A DNA stretch of 64,000 nt. Source: Chondrosia reniformis. Its lineage: Eukaryota; Porifera; Demospongiae; Chondrillida; Chondrillidae. The notes beneath the pieces were generated by a model. It worked only from the letters and a program-made list of their open reading frames with translations. It did not search any database and had not been told where the DNA came from. The translations under genes were made by a program, and so were the position numbers. Positions within the stretch are counted from its first letter, which is position 1, and each line of letters opens with the position of its first letter. Location of the stretch: positions 5,698,501 through 5,762,500 of the forward strand of contig OX359193.1 in NCBI GenBank assembly GCA_947172415.1, written 5' to 3'. This document shows, in pieces, positions 17,961-37,266 of the stretch.

Positions 17961-19331
17961 TTACAACACCCATATTTCAATGAGTTCTGCAAGAACATCT
18001 TCATTGCTGGTTTCTTGGTCAGCACACAATCTCACTTCAATATAGTCAGTGGTTGTGTTAACTTGCTTGTGGAACCATCCATATCTGTCACAAGAGTGAG
18101 CTGTTGAAAGATGACATCCTTTACCATCCCACAATGGATCATCCCATACTACATGTCTTCCATTAATAAACGAAGATACCCAACCTGTTTCACAGTAATA
18201 GTCATTTCCAACAAAATCCGGAGTACAAGAATCTGCTGATGGATAATCTGCTCCATCTCCTGGACATTGACTGCAAATAGCAATGGAATAGGCTGCTTCT
18301 CTAATACCAACTGCATAGGTCCACAAATGCTGCCTTGGGTTTCCCTGTGTGATGGATATACCATCAACATATTCACCATTAATAGTTCTGTCATTACGAT
18401 AAATATCAGGATAAAATGAATTCATTGATCCAGATTCATATCCAGCTACCAGTCCACATACTTGGGAATACTTCCCCTGAGATGGGAAAAAAACTGATGA
18501 ACAACCTGGGTCTGACCTTCTTCCACAAGCTCTCTGTCCAGTTAAATTATTGCTGTGTTCTGTTAGACTTGATGGACACCTTGCTGAAGGTTGGGTCATG
18601 TCAAGGTAGGCAATGCGTCTCCAGTTTACATCAAAGATGCCACATTTGGTATGAGCATGAATTGATTTCAGTTCTTTCATTTCCGTCTCCATTCTTTCCA
18701 TTTTCATTGCTAAACCAGCCATCACCTTTTCACTCACATTTTGGCATACGCTAGTGAACTCTTCACTTGTGAGAACAGTATCTCCAGGAATACCTTGCAC
18801 TCCTTGAGGTCCTTGTACACCACGAGGACCAGCTGGACCAGGAACACCTTGTGAACCTTTGATACCCTGCAAACCACGAGGACCACGAGACCCAGTACCT
18901 GGTACACCTTGAGGACCTTCTGGACCCTCTGGTCCTTGTGAGCCTTCTCTTCCTATTGGACCACGTAAGCCAACTGGACCTTGAATGCCTTGCAGACCTT
19001 GCACTCCTAAGTCACCCTTCTCTCCTCTCCTGCCTTTCTCCCCTTTGTCTCCTTGAGGTCCTACTGGTCCCACATCACCAGGTTCTCCCTTTTGGCCTGT
19101 TTCCCCTCTCACTCCAGCTCTTCCTTGCACTCCAAGCTCACCTTTCTGTCCTTTCTGCCCTTCTGGTCCAACTGGACCTGGAACACCAAGAACATCAACC
19201 AAGAGTTCAAAGTTCAGTCTTCCAGTCTCTTTAGTATCAACACAGGTTCTATTGGCAGTGACAGTAGACTGCATCCACACTATCAGAGCTGAATATACTA
19301 CAAGGGCAGTGTAGAAATATGCACTCTTCAT
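17961..19331 (-). CDS. Short-chain collagen C4-like protein, copy 3 (456 aa)
   Basis: An intact single-exon gene from the ATG at 19331 ([19 protein letters not shown]) to TAA at 17961. It has the shortened Gly-X-Y unit (GVPGTGSRGP) and one Pro-to-Ser change at a Y position (GREGSQG). It is the longest family member: the loop before INGEYVDG reads YPDIYRNDRT, the cysteine loop has extra residues (YSIAICSQCPGD, then PSADSCTPDF), and RHVVWDD has an extra Val. The pre-C-domain helix differs from its siblings (MAGLAMKMERMETEMKELKS). A TTTATT on the + strand at about 17840 would give it an AATAAA signal. Confidence 0.9.
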   Translation of the reverse strand: MKSAYFYTALVVYSALIVWMQSTVTANRTCVDTKETGRLNFELLVDVLGVPGPVGPEGQKGQKGELGVQGRAGVRGETGQKGEPGDVGPVGPQGDKGEKGRRGEKGDLGVQGLQGIQGPVGLRGPIGREGSQGPEGPEGPQGVPGTGSRGPRGLQGIKGSQGVPGPAGPRGVQGPQGVQGIPGDTVLTSEEFTSVCQNVSEKVMAGLAMKMERMETEMKELKSIHAHTKCGIFDVNWRRIAYLDMTQPSARCPSSLTEHSNNLTGQRACGRRSDPGCSSVFFPSQGKYSQVCGLVAGYESGSMNSFYPDIYRNDRTINGEYVDGISITQGNPRQHLWTYAVGIREAAYSIAICSQCPGDGADYPSADSCTPDFVGNDYYCETGWVSSFINGRHVVWDDPLWDGKGCHLSTAHSCDRYGWFHKQVNTTTDYIEVRLCADQETSNEDVLAELIEIWVL

Positions 19332-20154
19332 CTTGCTAACTATATATTTAATATGAAGCACTGGGAGTATGAACTTATACCAGCTGTTACGTAGCTTCAG
19401 CCTCTTACATCACAGTGAAAAATTAAGGCTTCCTATAGCAAATAAGAATACACTCCATGCGTAAATGTCCAAAGCTGAACATTGTTAAATAGCTATATAT
19501 AGACTGATTGTTCAGTATAGCAAATTTAACATTAAAAATATAATGCATATAAGATTTAGCATAGAGAGTCAAGGATTCACATGCAAAAGATCAAAATCAA
19601 GAAAAAGACAAAGATTCCCAGGGTCACAGATGAAAGGTGGAATTCTCAGAAACAACTGTCTGGCCTGGTGGAGCAGAAGAAGAAAGAAAAGAAAAGAAAA
19701 GAAAAAACTCTTAATCCAAAGCTCTCTCAAGGTTTCGTTCCCTATATAAGCTTTTTACAGAGTACGCATAGGAAAATGGTGTATTAGATAGATTTTTCAT
19801 ATACATACATATGTGTGTACTTGTTTTATATATATATACTAATTCAGTTCACTGTTTTCTTATTGGGGCCATTAACATTTCAATTAGGATGCAGCGTCTA
19901 GGACAGTTCAATATTTCATTAAAATTGTGAATTTGTAGGGTTTTACATAAAGCACTGCTGAAAACCTATTTGATTTAATTACATAATTACATTAGCAAAC
20001 TATAAATAATTTATAACCTGTTAAAGGTTACGTTTATACAAATCAGTAATATCAGATTCCCATTTGCAATATATACATACACATACGTATACAGTCATTA
20101 TCATATACAATACATATTACTGCAGTGCATATCAGAGAGTACGGTAGTACTCTC
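19332..20154. other. Collagen 3 upstream spacer
   Basis: No gene is seen. It holds the dispersed repeat at about 19570-19750 (same orientation as at 14890) and the conserved spacer block at about 19995. It is interrupted at 20155 by an inverted-repeat element. Confidence 0.45.
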
Positions 20155-20873
20155 TAAGTAGGAATGGCCGGGAAAAAAAATGGCCGCCCTATCCAATGTA
20201 TTAGCAATCAACACCTCATAAATCGCCAACGAAGCGATTTTCGGTTATATTCGGTTATTTGCAGCGATTAATGCACGCTTTCCTAAATGCCAAAACATGT
20301 TTCGACGCTCTACACGCTCTATAGCGTTCAAAAAGTGGCTGACTAGGAATAGACCCACTTCCAAAATTCATTTTTTCTTCTTCTTCTTCTTCTTCTTTTA
20401 TTGAATAGACTAGCGCTAATATGCGAAATTATGCGGGCACGTACTAGTTATAAATCGTCATAAATATTTCGGAACTAGGGAATAGACAACCCTAAATCTG
20501 AATGCGCTCTACAATAAGCATGTTAATTGTGAAGAGCGAAAATTGTGGTCTTCTCGGACGCCATTTTTTAATTAAGAGATCATGGTTTTCGGCATATTTC
20601 TCTTGTCTAAGACGTTATTCGCCAAGAAAACTTTCAAATCAATTTAAAACAAGTAATATTAAGAGGAAAAAAGGGGGAATACAAGTAAACAAAAAACATT
20701 TACAAAAATGATGTTAGAAGTAGTAATGGCAGTGTTCACTAATACATCTGCAAAAAGTATCGAAACAAGACACTGATTATATGATAAGGCTAATCATACA
20801 GAAGTTGCATATATACTGAAATTTAAGTAACTTAACCATACACTTCTGTGTTTGGGCGCACCATTCCTACTTA
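20155..20873. mobile_element. Inverted-repeat transposable element, 719 bp
   Basis: The ends TAAGTAGGAATGG (20155-20167) and CCATTCCTACTTA (20861-20873) are perfect 13-bp inverted repeats. The interior includes a TTC microsatellite (about 20373-20397) and has no recognisable transposase, so it is non-autonomous. Related, diverged sequence is present at 32331-32640 and 56690-56885. Confidence 0.75.
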
Positions 20874-21057
20874 AGGTTAGTGCGCCCAAACACAGAAGTG
20901 TATGGTTAAGTTACTTAAATTTCAGTATATATGCAACTTCTGTATGATTAGCCTTATCATATAATCAGTGTCTTGTTTCGATACTTTTTGCAGATGTATT
21001 AGTGAACACTGCCATTACTACTTCTAACATCATTTTTGTAAATGTTTTTTGTTTACT
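20684..21057. repeat. Perfect palindrome, 176-bp arms
   Basis: The arms 20684-20859 and 20882-21057 are exact reverse complements, separated by 22 bp that include the right terminus of the element at 20155-20873. The right arm is an inverted copy of that element's right end. Array spacer sequence resumes directly after it. Confidence 0.9.
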
Positions 21058-21427
21058 TTGTATACTCATGCAGTGGTTGTGTGACACTGGCTAAGAATTA
21101 CAAGAGAATGTAACTATTCTTTACATACATTTGTATATACGTATATCTTGTGGCTTATTATAGGTATAATACCAAGTAGAGCTGTAAAAGTTATTTTTGT
21201 ACATATCTCTACAGTGTTAGAACAGTTAAATCCTTGTACTACCGTGTCTCCATGTTTGTCTTTAGAGCCTCAGAAAAGCTGTCGACTCCTTGTATATCAT
21301 TGGGGGCAATGGTGTTCTCACAGAATATTGTGAAAAATAGTCATATTTTGTGGAACATAAGAGTTAGGTTATTACCGTGACTGATGATGTACTTGTAATT
21401 ATCAGTGTTTGCCAATGTAATCTGTAG
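21058..21427. other. Spacer remainder and unit junction
   Basis: Collagen spacer sequence resumes (TGTGACACTGGCTAAGAATT) and runs into BCAS3 intron 6, an exon 7 fragment at 21266-21320, then the intron before exon 1 of copy D. Confidence 0.6.
21266..21320 (+). pseudogene. BCAS3 exon 7 fragment at a second unit junction
   Basis: It has the same truncated exon 7 and the same join to AATATTGTGAAAAATAG as at 7683-7743, with a small deletion after CCTCAGAAAAG. The shared breakpoint shows copies B and D descend from one junction. Confidence 0.8.
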
Positions 21428-25957
<4,530 letters not shown>

Positions 25958-26247
25958 CATTGTATTATCTTTATTTCCTGTGGGGCTCTGTATATGTGCT
26001 TGTAGTTCCAGTTTCTTAATACTTGTGTTGTGTTGTAGTATATGGTTGTGATGTGGTGTTATCTCTATAAGTACACTTATGCATGCAATGTAAAAGACTT
26101 TCATATCCCATCAGCCTCTAGTTAGGAATTAAGTAAAGTCATACAAATATTAAAGAAAGCTACAGCAAAATAGTTCTTTTTAAGTTGTCAAACACTATAA
26201 CCAAAGTTCACTCTATCTGAATTGATAAAGAAAGTCTTATATTTGGT

Positions 26248-27600
26248 TTACACCACCCATATTTCAATGAGTTCTGCAAGAACATCTTCATTGCTTGTTT
26301 CTTGGTTAGCACACAGTCTCCCTTCAATGTAGTCAGTGGTTGTGTTAACTTGCTTGTGGAACCATCCATATCTGTCACAAGAGTGAGCTGTTGAAAGATG
26401 ACATCCTTTACCATCCCACAATGGATCATCCCATACATGTCTTCCCCTTCTAAATGAAGATACCCAACCGGTTTCACAGTAATAGTCAATTCCAACAAAA
26501 TCTGGAATACAAGAAGCCGGATAATCTGCTCTATCTCCTGGACACTGATAGCAAACAGTGGAATGGGCTGCTTCTAGAAGACCAACTGCATAGGTCCACA
26601 AATGCTTCCTAGGGTTTCCATGTGTGATGGATATACCATCAACATATACATTATTAATAGTCCTATTATAATTATTACGATTAGGTCCAAATGCATTCAT
26701 TAACCCAGATTCATATCCAACTACCAGTCCACAGACTTGTGAATATTTCCCATGAGATGGAAAGATAACTGATGAACAACCTCGGTCTGATCTTCTTCCA
26801 CAAGCTCTCTGTCCAGTTGAATTATTGCTGTGTTCTGTTAGATTTGATGGACACCTTGCTGAAGGTTGGGTCATGTCAAGGTAGGCAATGCGTCTCCAGT
26901 TTATATCAAAGATGCCACATTTGGTATGAACTGATTTTAGTTCTTCCATTTCCCTCTCCATTCTTTCCAATTTCATTGCTAAACCATCCAACACCTTTTC
27001 ACTCACATTTTGGCATACGCTAGTGAACTCTTCACTTGTGAGAACAGTATCTCCAGGAATACCTTGCACTCCTTGAGGTCCTTGTACACCACGAGGACCA
27101 GCTGGACCAGAAACACCTTGTGAACCTTTGATACCCTGCAAACCACGAGGACCACGAGACCCAGTTTGACCTGGTACACCTTGAGGACCTTCTGGACCCT
27201 CTGGTCCTTGTGGGCCTTCTCTTCCTATTGGACCACGTAAGCCAACTGGTCCTTGAATGCCTTGCAGACCTTGCACACCTAAGTCACCCTTCTCTCCTCT
27301 CCTGCCTTTCTCCCCTTTGTCTCCTTGAGGTCCTACTGGTCCCACATCACCTGGTTCTCCCTTTTGGCCTGTTTCCCCTCTCACTCCACTTCTTCCTTGC
27401 ACTCCAAGCTCACCTTTCTGTCCTTTCTGTCCTTCTGGTCCAACTGGACCTGGAACACCAAGAACATCAACCAAGAGCTCAAAGTTCAGTCTTCCAGTCT
27501 CTTTAGTATCAACACAGGTTCTGTTGGCAGTGACAGTAGACTGCATCCACACTACCAGAGCTAAATGCACTATGAGAGTGTAGAAATATGCACTCTTCAT
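26248..27600 (-). CDS. Short-chain collagen C4-like protein, copy 4 (450 aa)
   Basis: An intact single-exon gene, ATG at 27600 ([18 protein letters not shown]). Unlike copies 1-3 its Gly-X-Y repeat is unbroken at unit 33 ([11 protein letters not shown]). The C-terminal loop is distinctive (GPNRNNYNRTINNVYVDG), and the usual EVRLC is EGRLC. The protein ends EIWVV. It has one residue triplet fewer in the linker (KSVHTKCG against KSFNTHTKCG). Confidence 0.9.
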   Translation of the reverse strand: MKSAYFYTLIVHLALVVWMQSTVTANRTCVDTKETGRLNFELLVDVLGVPGPVGPEGQKGQKGELGVQGRSGVRGETGQKGEPGDVGPVGPQGDKGEKGRRGEKGDLGVQGLQGIQGPVGLRGPIGREGPQGPEGPEGPQGVPGQTGSRGPRGLQGIKGSQGVSGPAGPRGVQGPQGVQGIPGDTVLTSEEFTSVCQNVSEKVLDGLAMKLERMEREMEELKSVHTKCGIFDINWRRIAYLDMTQPSARCPSNLTEHSNNSTGQRACGRRSDRGCSSVIFPSHGKYSQVCGLVVGYESGLMNAFGPNRNNYNRTINNVYVDGISITHGNPRKHLWTYAVGLLEAAHSTVCYQCPGDRADYPASCIPDFVGIDYYCETGWVSSFRRGRHVWDDPLWDGKGCHLSTAHSCDRYGWFHKQVNTTTDYIEGRLCANQETSNEDVLAELIEIWVV

Positions 27601-28702
27601 CTTGATAACTATATATTCAATAGGGAGTAATGAATATAATTCATATACCAGCTGTTATAGCTTCAGCCTCTTACATCACTGCGACATTTATGGTTTCCTA
27701 TTAGCAAGTAAGAATACACTACATGACTGTCCCGAACTGAACATTGTGCAATAGTTATATGTATACAGTAATTTAAATTTTACTTTAAATTTATATATAC
27801 AGTATGTCTGTAATTGAAAATGCAGATCACTCTTGTTTTCTTATTGGGGCCATTAATGTTTCAATGGATGTAGTGTCTCAGAGCGTTCAATATTTCATTA
27901 AAATTGTGAATCTGTAAGGTTTTATGTAAAGCACTGCTATAAACTTATTTGTTTATAATTACATTAGCAAACTATAAATATTTATAGTTTGCTAATGGTT
28001 AAGTTTATACAAATCAGTAATATCATATTCCCATATACAATATATACATACATGTACGTATATACAGTCATTATCATGCACAATACATATTGCATGAGGT
28101 TCTGCTCTAGTACATGTGCTGTATGTTGTGTGACACTGGCTAAGAATTACAAGAGAATGTAGCTGTTCTTTACATACATTTGTATATACGTACGTATATC
28201 TTGTGGCTTATAAAAGGTATAATACCAAGTAGAGCTGTAAAAGTTATTTTGTACATATTAAGGCTATCTGTACATTGTTAGAACAGTTAAATCCTTGTGA
28301 TACCATGTCTCCAGACAGCTGTTTCTGGGAATTCCACCCCTTATCAGTGACCCTGGGTACCTTTGTCTTCTTCTTGATCTTTTGTGAGTACTTCACCAAG
28401 CAAGTATACACTGTAGTTTATTTAATGCCATTGGCTTTTTTATGGCTTATTGAGATTTTCCTATATTATTTGTACATTTCTTGCTAATATAGTTAAATCC
28501 TTGTTGATAAGCGAAATAATCACGGGAACGTATTAAGCCAAACCAGCCAAGTGACCACAGTCTAATCTTAGCTGGGAGACTGAAGTACTATTAATTTTGG
28601 CAACCAGTGATAGCCTCCCAGTCATCCAAGATGCAAAAATCCTACAGAACCACAGACAGCTATTAAATCCATGTGTTACCGTGTCTCCATGTTTGTCTGT
28701 AG
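27601..28702. other. Collagen 4 upstream spacer and BCAS3 intron 6
   Basis: No gene is seen. The conserved spacer block is at about 27965, where the adjoining TTTATAGTTTGCTAATGG makes a short inverted repeat. Part of the dispersed repeat lies at 28313-28390 and a second repeat type (CCAGTCATCCAAGATG) at about 28535-28630. Confidence 0.45.
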
Positions 28703-30293
<1,591 letters not shown>

Positions 30294-30618
30294 CATTGTA
30301 TTATCTTTATTTCCTGTGGGGCTCTGTATATGTGCTTGTAGTTCCAGTTTCTTTATACTTGTGTTGTGTTGTAGTACATGGTCATGATGTGGTGTTATCT
30401 TCTCTATAAGTATACTTATGCATACAATGTAAAAGACTTTCATATCCCATCAGCCTCTAGTTAGAATTAAGAATAAAGTCATACAAATATTTTTGTTGCA
30501 TAAAGAAAGCAAAATAAGTTGTCAAAGAAGCTATATATCATGAAAACGTTACAAAAGGTAAGTATCTGTACTGTATCTGTAAGTAGTAGTAGTAGGTAAG
30601 TATATAGGTATGTTTGTT

Positions 30619-31962
30619 TTATAACACCCATATTTCAATGAGTTCTGCAAGAACATCTTCATAAACTGTTACTTGGTCATCAGCACACAGTCTCACTTCA
30701 ATGTAGTGAGTGGTTGTGTTAACTTGCTTGTGGAACCATCCATATCTGTCACAAGAGTGAGCTGTTGAAAGATGACATCCTTTACCATCCCACAATGGAT
30801 CATCCCATACATGTCTTCCCCTTCTAAATGAAGATACCCAACCGGTTTCACAGTAATAGTCATTTCCAACAAAGTCTGGAATACAAGAAGCTCGGTAATC
30901 TGCTCTATCTCCTGGACACTGATAGCATGGGGAAGAGGCTGCTTCTCTAATACCAACTGCATAGGTCCACAAATGCTTCCTAGGATTTCCATGTGTGATG
31001 GATATACCATCAACATATACATCATTAATAGTCTTGTCACGATTAGGTGCAAATGAATCCATTGATCCTTGTTGATATCCAACTACCAGTCCACAGACTT
31101 GGGAATACTTCCGCAGAGATGGGAATAACACTGATGAGCAACCTTGACCTGAACTTCTTCCACAAGCCCTCTGTCCAGTTGAACTATTGCTGTGTTCTGT
31201 TAGATTTGATGGACACCTTGCTGAAGGTTGGGTCATGTCGAGGTTGGCAATGCGTCTCCAGTTTACATCAAAGATGCCACATTTGGTATGAATTGATTTC
31301 AGTTCTGCCATTTCCCTCTCTATTCTTTCCAATTTCATTGCTAAACTATCCAGCACCTTTTCACTCACATTTTGGCATACGCTAGTGAACTCTTCACTTG
31401 TGAGAACAGTATCTCCAGGAATACCTTGCACTCCTTGAGGTCCTTGTACACCACGAGGACCAGCTGGACCAGGAACACCTTGTGAACCTTTGATACCCTG
31501 CAAACCACGAGGACCACGAGACCCAGTTTGACCTGGTACACCTTGAGGACCTTCTGGACCCTCTGGTCCTTGTGGGCCTTCTCTTCCTATTGGACCAGGT
31601 AAGCCAACTGGCCCTTGAATGCCTTGCAGACCTTGCACTCCTAAGTCACCCTTCTCTCCTCTCCTGCCTTTCTCCCCTTTGTCTCCTTGAGGTCCTACTG
31701 GTCCCACATCACCAGGTTCTCCCTTTTGGCCTGTTTCCCCTCTCACTCCAGTTCTTCCTTGCACTCCAAGCTCACCTTTCTGTCCTTTCTGTCCTTCTGG
31801 TCCAACTGGACCTGGAACACCAAGAACATCAACCAAGAGCTCAAAGTTCAGTCTTCCAGTCTCTTTAGTATCAACACAGGTTCTGTTGGCAGTGACAGTA
31901 GACTGCATCCACACTATCAGAGCTAGATGTACTATGAGTGTGTAGAAATATGCACTCTTCAT
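30619..31962 (-). CDS. Short-chain collagen C4-like protein, copy 5 (447 aa)
   Basis: An intact single-exon gene, ATG at 31962 ([18 protein letters not shown]). Gly-X-Y is unbroken at unit 33 (GQTGSR). It has a Pro at the Y position of unit 25 (GLP for GLR) and a short variable loop (APNRDKT). Near the end [10 protein letters not shown] replaces [10 protein letters not shown], followed by [21 protein letters not shown]. Confidence 0.9.
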   Translation of the reverse strand: MKSAYFYTLIVHLALIVWMQSTVTANRTCVDTKETGRLNFELLVDVLGVPGPVGPEGQKGQKGELGVQGRTGVRGETGQKGEPGDVGPVGPQGDKGEKGRRGEKGDLGVQGLQGIQGPVGLPGPIGREGPQGPEGPEGPQGVPGQTGSRGPRGLQGIKGSQGVPGPAGPRGVQGPQGVQGIPGDTVLTSEEFTSVCQNVSEKVLDSLAMKLERIEREMAELKSIHTKCGIFDVNWRRIANLDMTQPSARCPSNLTEHSNSSTGQRACGRSSGQGCSSVLFPSLRKYSQVCGLVVGYQQGSMDSFAPNRDKTINDVYVDGISITHGNPRKHLWTYAVGIREAASSPCYQCPGDRADYRASCIPDFVGNDYYCETGWVSSFRRGRHVWDDPLWDGKGCHLSTAHSCDRYGWFHKQVNTTTHYIEVRLCADDQVTVYEDVLAELIEIWVL

Positions 31963-32330
31963 CTTGATAACTATATATTCAATAGGAAGTAATGAATATA
32001 ATTCATATACCAGCTGTTATAGCTTAAGCATCACAGTGAATATATGGTTTCCTCTAAGCAAGGAAGACACTACTGAGGATTGTGCAATAGTTATATACAT
32101 TTCAATTAGGATGCAGTGTCTGGGAGAGTTCAATATTCCATTATTGTAATGTAAACCTATTTGTGTATAATTATATTAGCAAACTATAAATAATTTATAT
32201 CTACTCTCCATGGTTGTATGACACTGGCTAAGAATTACATCTCATCCTCACAAGAGAATGTAGCTCTTTTGTACATCTCTCTTTGTTTATATATCTTGTG
32301 GTTTATTATTATAGATACAAGTTAAGTAAA
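31963..32330. other. Collagen 5 upstream spacer, left part
   Basis: Spacer sequence with the conserved block at about 32180, cut at about 32330 by inserted mobile DNA; the spacer resumes at about 34826 (AATACCAAGTAG). Confidence 0.5.
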
Positions 32331-32640
32331 AACATTCAAAAATGAAGTTAAAAGTAGGGATGGCACTATAACAGTGATTGGCACATCTGGAAAAAGAAAT
32401 GAAACGCATCGTGGATTTACTAGAAGTAGGGATCGATGCGCCCAAACATAGAAGTGATGTGTATAGTTACGATCGGTTTAACCACTTTGCGAAGGTTTTA
32501 GAGCATTGAAGCATGTTTTAGCATTTAGAAAAGCATGCAAAAACGACTGCAAACACTCGAATGCAACCGAAAATCCTATTGTTGTTGATTTATGAGGTGT
32601 TAATTGATAGTGAGATAATAAACACATCATTATTTTGAAA
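32331..32640. mobile_element. Inverted-repeat element related to the one at 20155
   Basis: Shared pieces include AAAACATT...AAAGTAGGGATGGCA, GCGCCCAAACA and, inverted, a stretch matching 20200-20330 (TTATGAGGTGTT, GCATGTTTTAGCATTTAG). It is heavily diverged and has no coding capacity. Confidence 0.5.
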
Positions 32641-32689
32641 TTTAAAGAAAATCAAGTGATGTGTTGTATCAGCAAGATCACAGTGTCTC

Positions 32690-34830
32690 AAATATAATGA
32701 AATATCAGTATGAATGAATCCTGGCATGCTACCATAGAAATGTACGTTATAATTAAATTAGAAGGGGTTAATCCATGGGGTGGATTTTCTAGCAAAAAAT
32801 ATGGTTTGCGAGGAGGAAATAGATATCTTGCTAGCATCTTGCAATTGAAGAATTCTTCTAGTGACCGATCTTTGAGGATTATTGCAGGTATCCTTAATAA
32901 ATCGATCCAGTGCATATTGAGTGTTAATATTCCAGTGTCCTAATGAGCCGATGTCTAGTGCATCGAGCATTACAGTATATCCTTTCATCTTTAGATCTGC
33001 CACAAGTTGGATGTAATTTGGCTTTGAATGTTTGAATGATCGGGCTGAGGCAAAGTTCTTATCAGTGTTTGTACAGATAGTCAATTCTAGAATTTGGAAT
33101 TTCTTTTCTTTATTAGACATAGCTACAAAGTCTGGTCTTGCAGAGGTGGAGAAGATGGAGGGAGGAATGGTGGCATGCGGTGTGTCTGATGCTCTTATCC
33201 CCTCAATATCAGCAAAGAGATTATATTCCTTTTGGATTAGTGGCTGGAGTGACTTCCAAAGGTGTTTCAAGACCTGATCATGTCTCCATAAATAATGTCC
33301 GTCATTTAGGACAACAGAACAATGGTTAAGTATATGTTTTGCGTTAGCATTAACTGAACCACATAGGTGGCAAGAGGGGTCAATTCTTAGCTTCCATCGT
33401 TTCAATGTGATGGGTGTTGGTAAACATTCTAGGGAGGCTCCAAGTGTGAAAGATAACTGTACCCCTTGGAAGGCAGGTTATCAGACGTTTCCAGAGGCCT
33501 GTTTCACTCTCTAGTGTGGTTATTTCTTTTAGTTGGCCTTGGACTGGATAGACTTTCCAGTTTAGAGTCCCAGTGTTCTTTTCATCTTTGATAGAATCTC
33601 AGCTTTATTTCTCTTTGCCTTCTAGTTCTACTTCTGGCTGGGTTGAAAGAATTGGTGGCTAGGTGGGAGCAGATTCTGGCTGTTTCAGCTGCTAAGGGTG
33701 GAATTTGCTCCCGTTTCAAGAATTCTGGTGACTGTAAAAGAGATATAGTTTCTTGGACCAATGGATCTGTTGACGAGAGGACAATGGAGAGATTGTAGGT
33801 CTTAGCCTTCTCAGCCATGTGAGGAAGATAGGGAACATCTAAGATCTCCGGATGGTATAGCACAGCAAAGTGTAGAACACCTTGGAAGGCCTAACCATGA
33901 TCTATTGACAATGGATTGAAGCCTGATGATGGTAGTCTTTCTGATTGCATTAACAGCTAGATGGAAGTGCAATGAGGGGGCTAGATAGTGCGAGTAGATC
34001 CACATCTTATATTCACCCCTAACAATACTTGAGTCAATATTATTAAGAGCAGATTGAATTTCGGTTGTTAAGCTAGTACCTGTAGCTGAATAGGCAGCTA
34101 ATGGACAGTTGCCCCCAAGGAACTTTGAGGGATTCCTGCTAATATTAGTTGTTTCCCCTGTATCTATAGTCTGAATCTAGCAGATTTATCAACCGAGGAA
34201 CCATTAAAGGTAAAGGAGATACACTTTTCAGGTTTTAGATGGAGATCAAGCTCCGTACATTTCATGTCCAGTGTGGACAGGATGGATTGATGCTCTGCCT
34301 TAACTGTGGATAAGACAGAGTGGTCATCGGCAAATGCTTTAATTCGATGTGGTGAGGAGTAGAGAGGCAGCATAGGTGGTTCTTTATTAATAGATAGAAA
34401 TTTTCTGGCATTTTTCCTACAAGGTCTCCACTGGACTGTCCTCAAGTCAATGTATTCAGTCCCGCTACCATTAGAATAATGGAGGGTTGAGAGAGTCTGA
34501 ATGTTCAGCAACTAGACCTTTATACCAGCCTGGGTCCTCACTACTACCGTCCTCGTCCCATTTAACATAAATGTATGAATTGGTGGGAGGGTACCTGACA
34601 TCATCGGTAGAGGGCAGTAGTCTAAGTTGGTATCCGAGATTGGGAGAATTACACAGGGATTGAAGGCCATAAGGAAGATAACTGGAGAGAGAGGGTCTCC
34701 CTGGAAGACTCCTCTTCTGATAGGGAACATGGCAGTACACCAATGTGTTGTTGAGACAAAGCCTTGTAAGTGGTGGTAGGCATTGGTGATATATTTAATA
34801 CATTGAATGTTTTTTCGGCCTCTGATAATA
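32690..34830 (-). mobile_element. Decayed non-LTR retrotransposon with restriction-like endonuclease
   Basis: Read on the - strand, fragments of one polyprotein appear in order but in shifting frames: reverse transcriptase motif RRGVFQGDPLSPVIF (about 34715-34670), a segment SYIYVKWDEDG...DPGWYKG (about 34580-34515) continuing as EYIDLRTVQWRPC (about 34455), the catalytic FADD (about 34330), a later fragment at 33863-33582, and a C-terminal open stretch of 215 residues (33405-32758). The last piece has a zinc knuckle, CHLCGS...HILNHC, then RPDFV and ILELT, typical of the restriction-like endonuclease of R2/NeSL-type elements. The 5' part is missing and at least three frame changes separate the pieces, so it is dead. 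It lies inside the collagen 5 spacer. Confidence 0.8.
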
Positions 34831-34946
34831 CCAAGTAGACTTAAAGTACGAAATTACGTGCATATTCATACATACGTATTAAGCTATCTATACATTGTTA
34901 GAGCAGTTAAATCTGTGTGTTACCATGTCTCCATGTTTGCCTGTAG

Positions 34947-36953
<2,007 letters not shown>

Positions 36954-37266
36954 CATTGTATTATCTTTATTTCCTGTAGGGCTCTGTATATGTGCTTGTA
37001 GTTCCAGTTTCTTAATACTTGTGTTGTGTTGTAGTATATGGTTGTGATGTGGTGTTATCTCTATAAGTACACTTATGCATACAATGTGAAAGACTTTCAT
37101 ATCCCATCAGCAGAATTCATCTCTAGTTGGAATTATAAGTCATACAAATATGTTCTTCACATAAAGAAAGCTACAGCAAAATAGTACTTTTTAAGTTGTC
37201 AAAGAAGCTAACACTATAATCAAAGTTCACTCTATCTGCATCAATAATGAAAGTCTTATATTTGGT

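Noticed and set aside
32710-33329. + strand frames over the retroelement
   Set aside because: They are opposite to the endonuclease-domain frame, which has the recognisable zinc knuckle and RPD motif.
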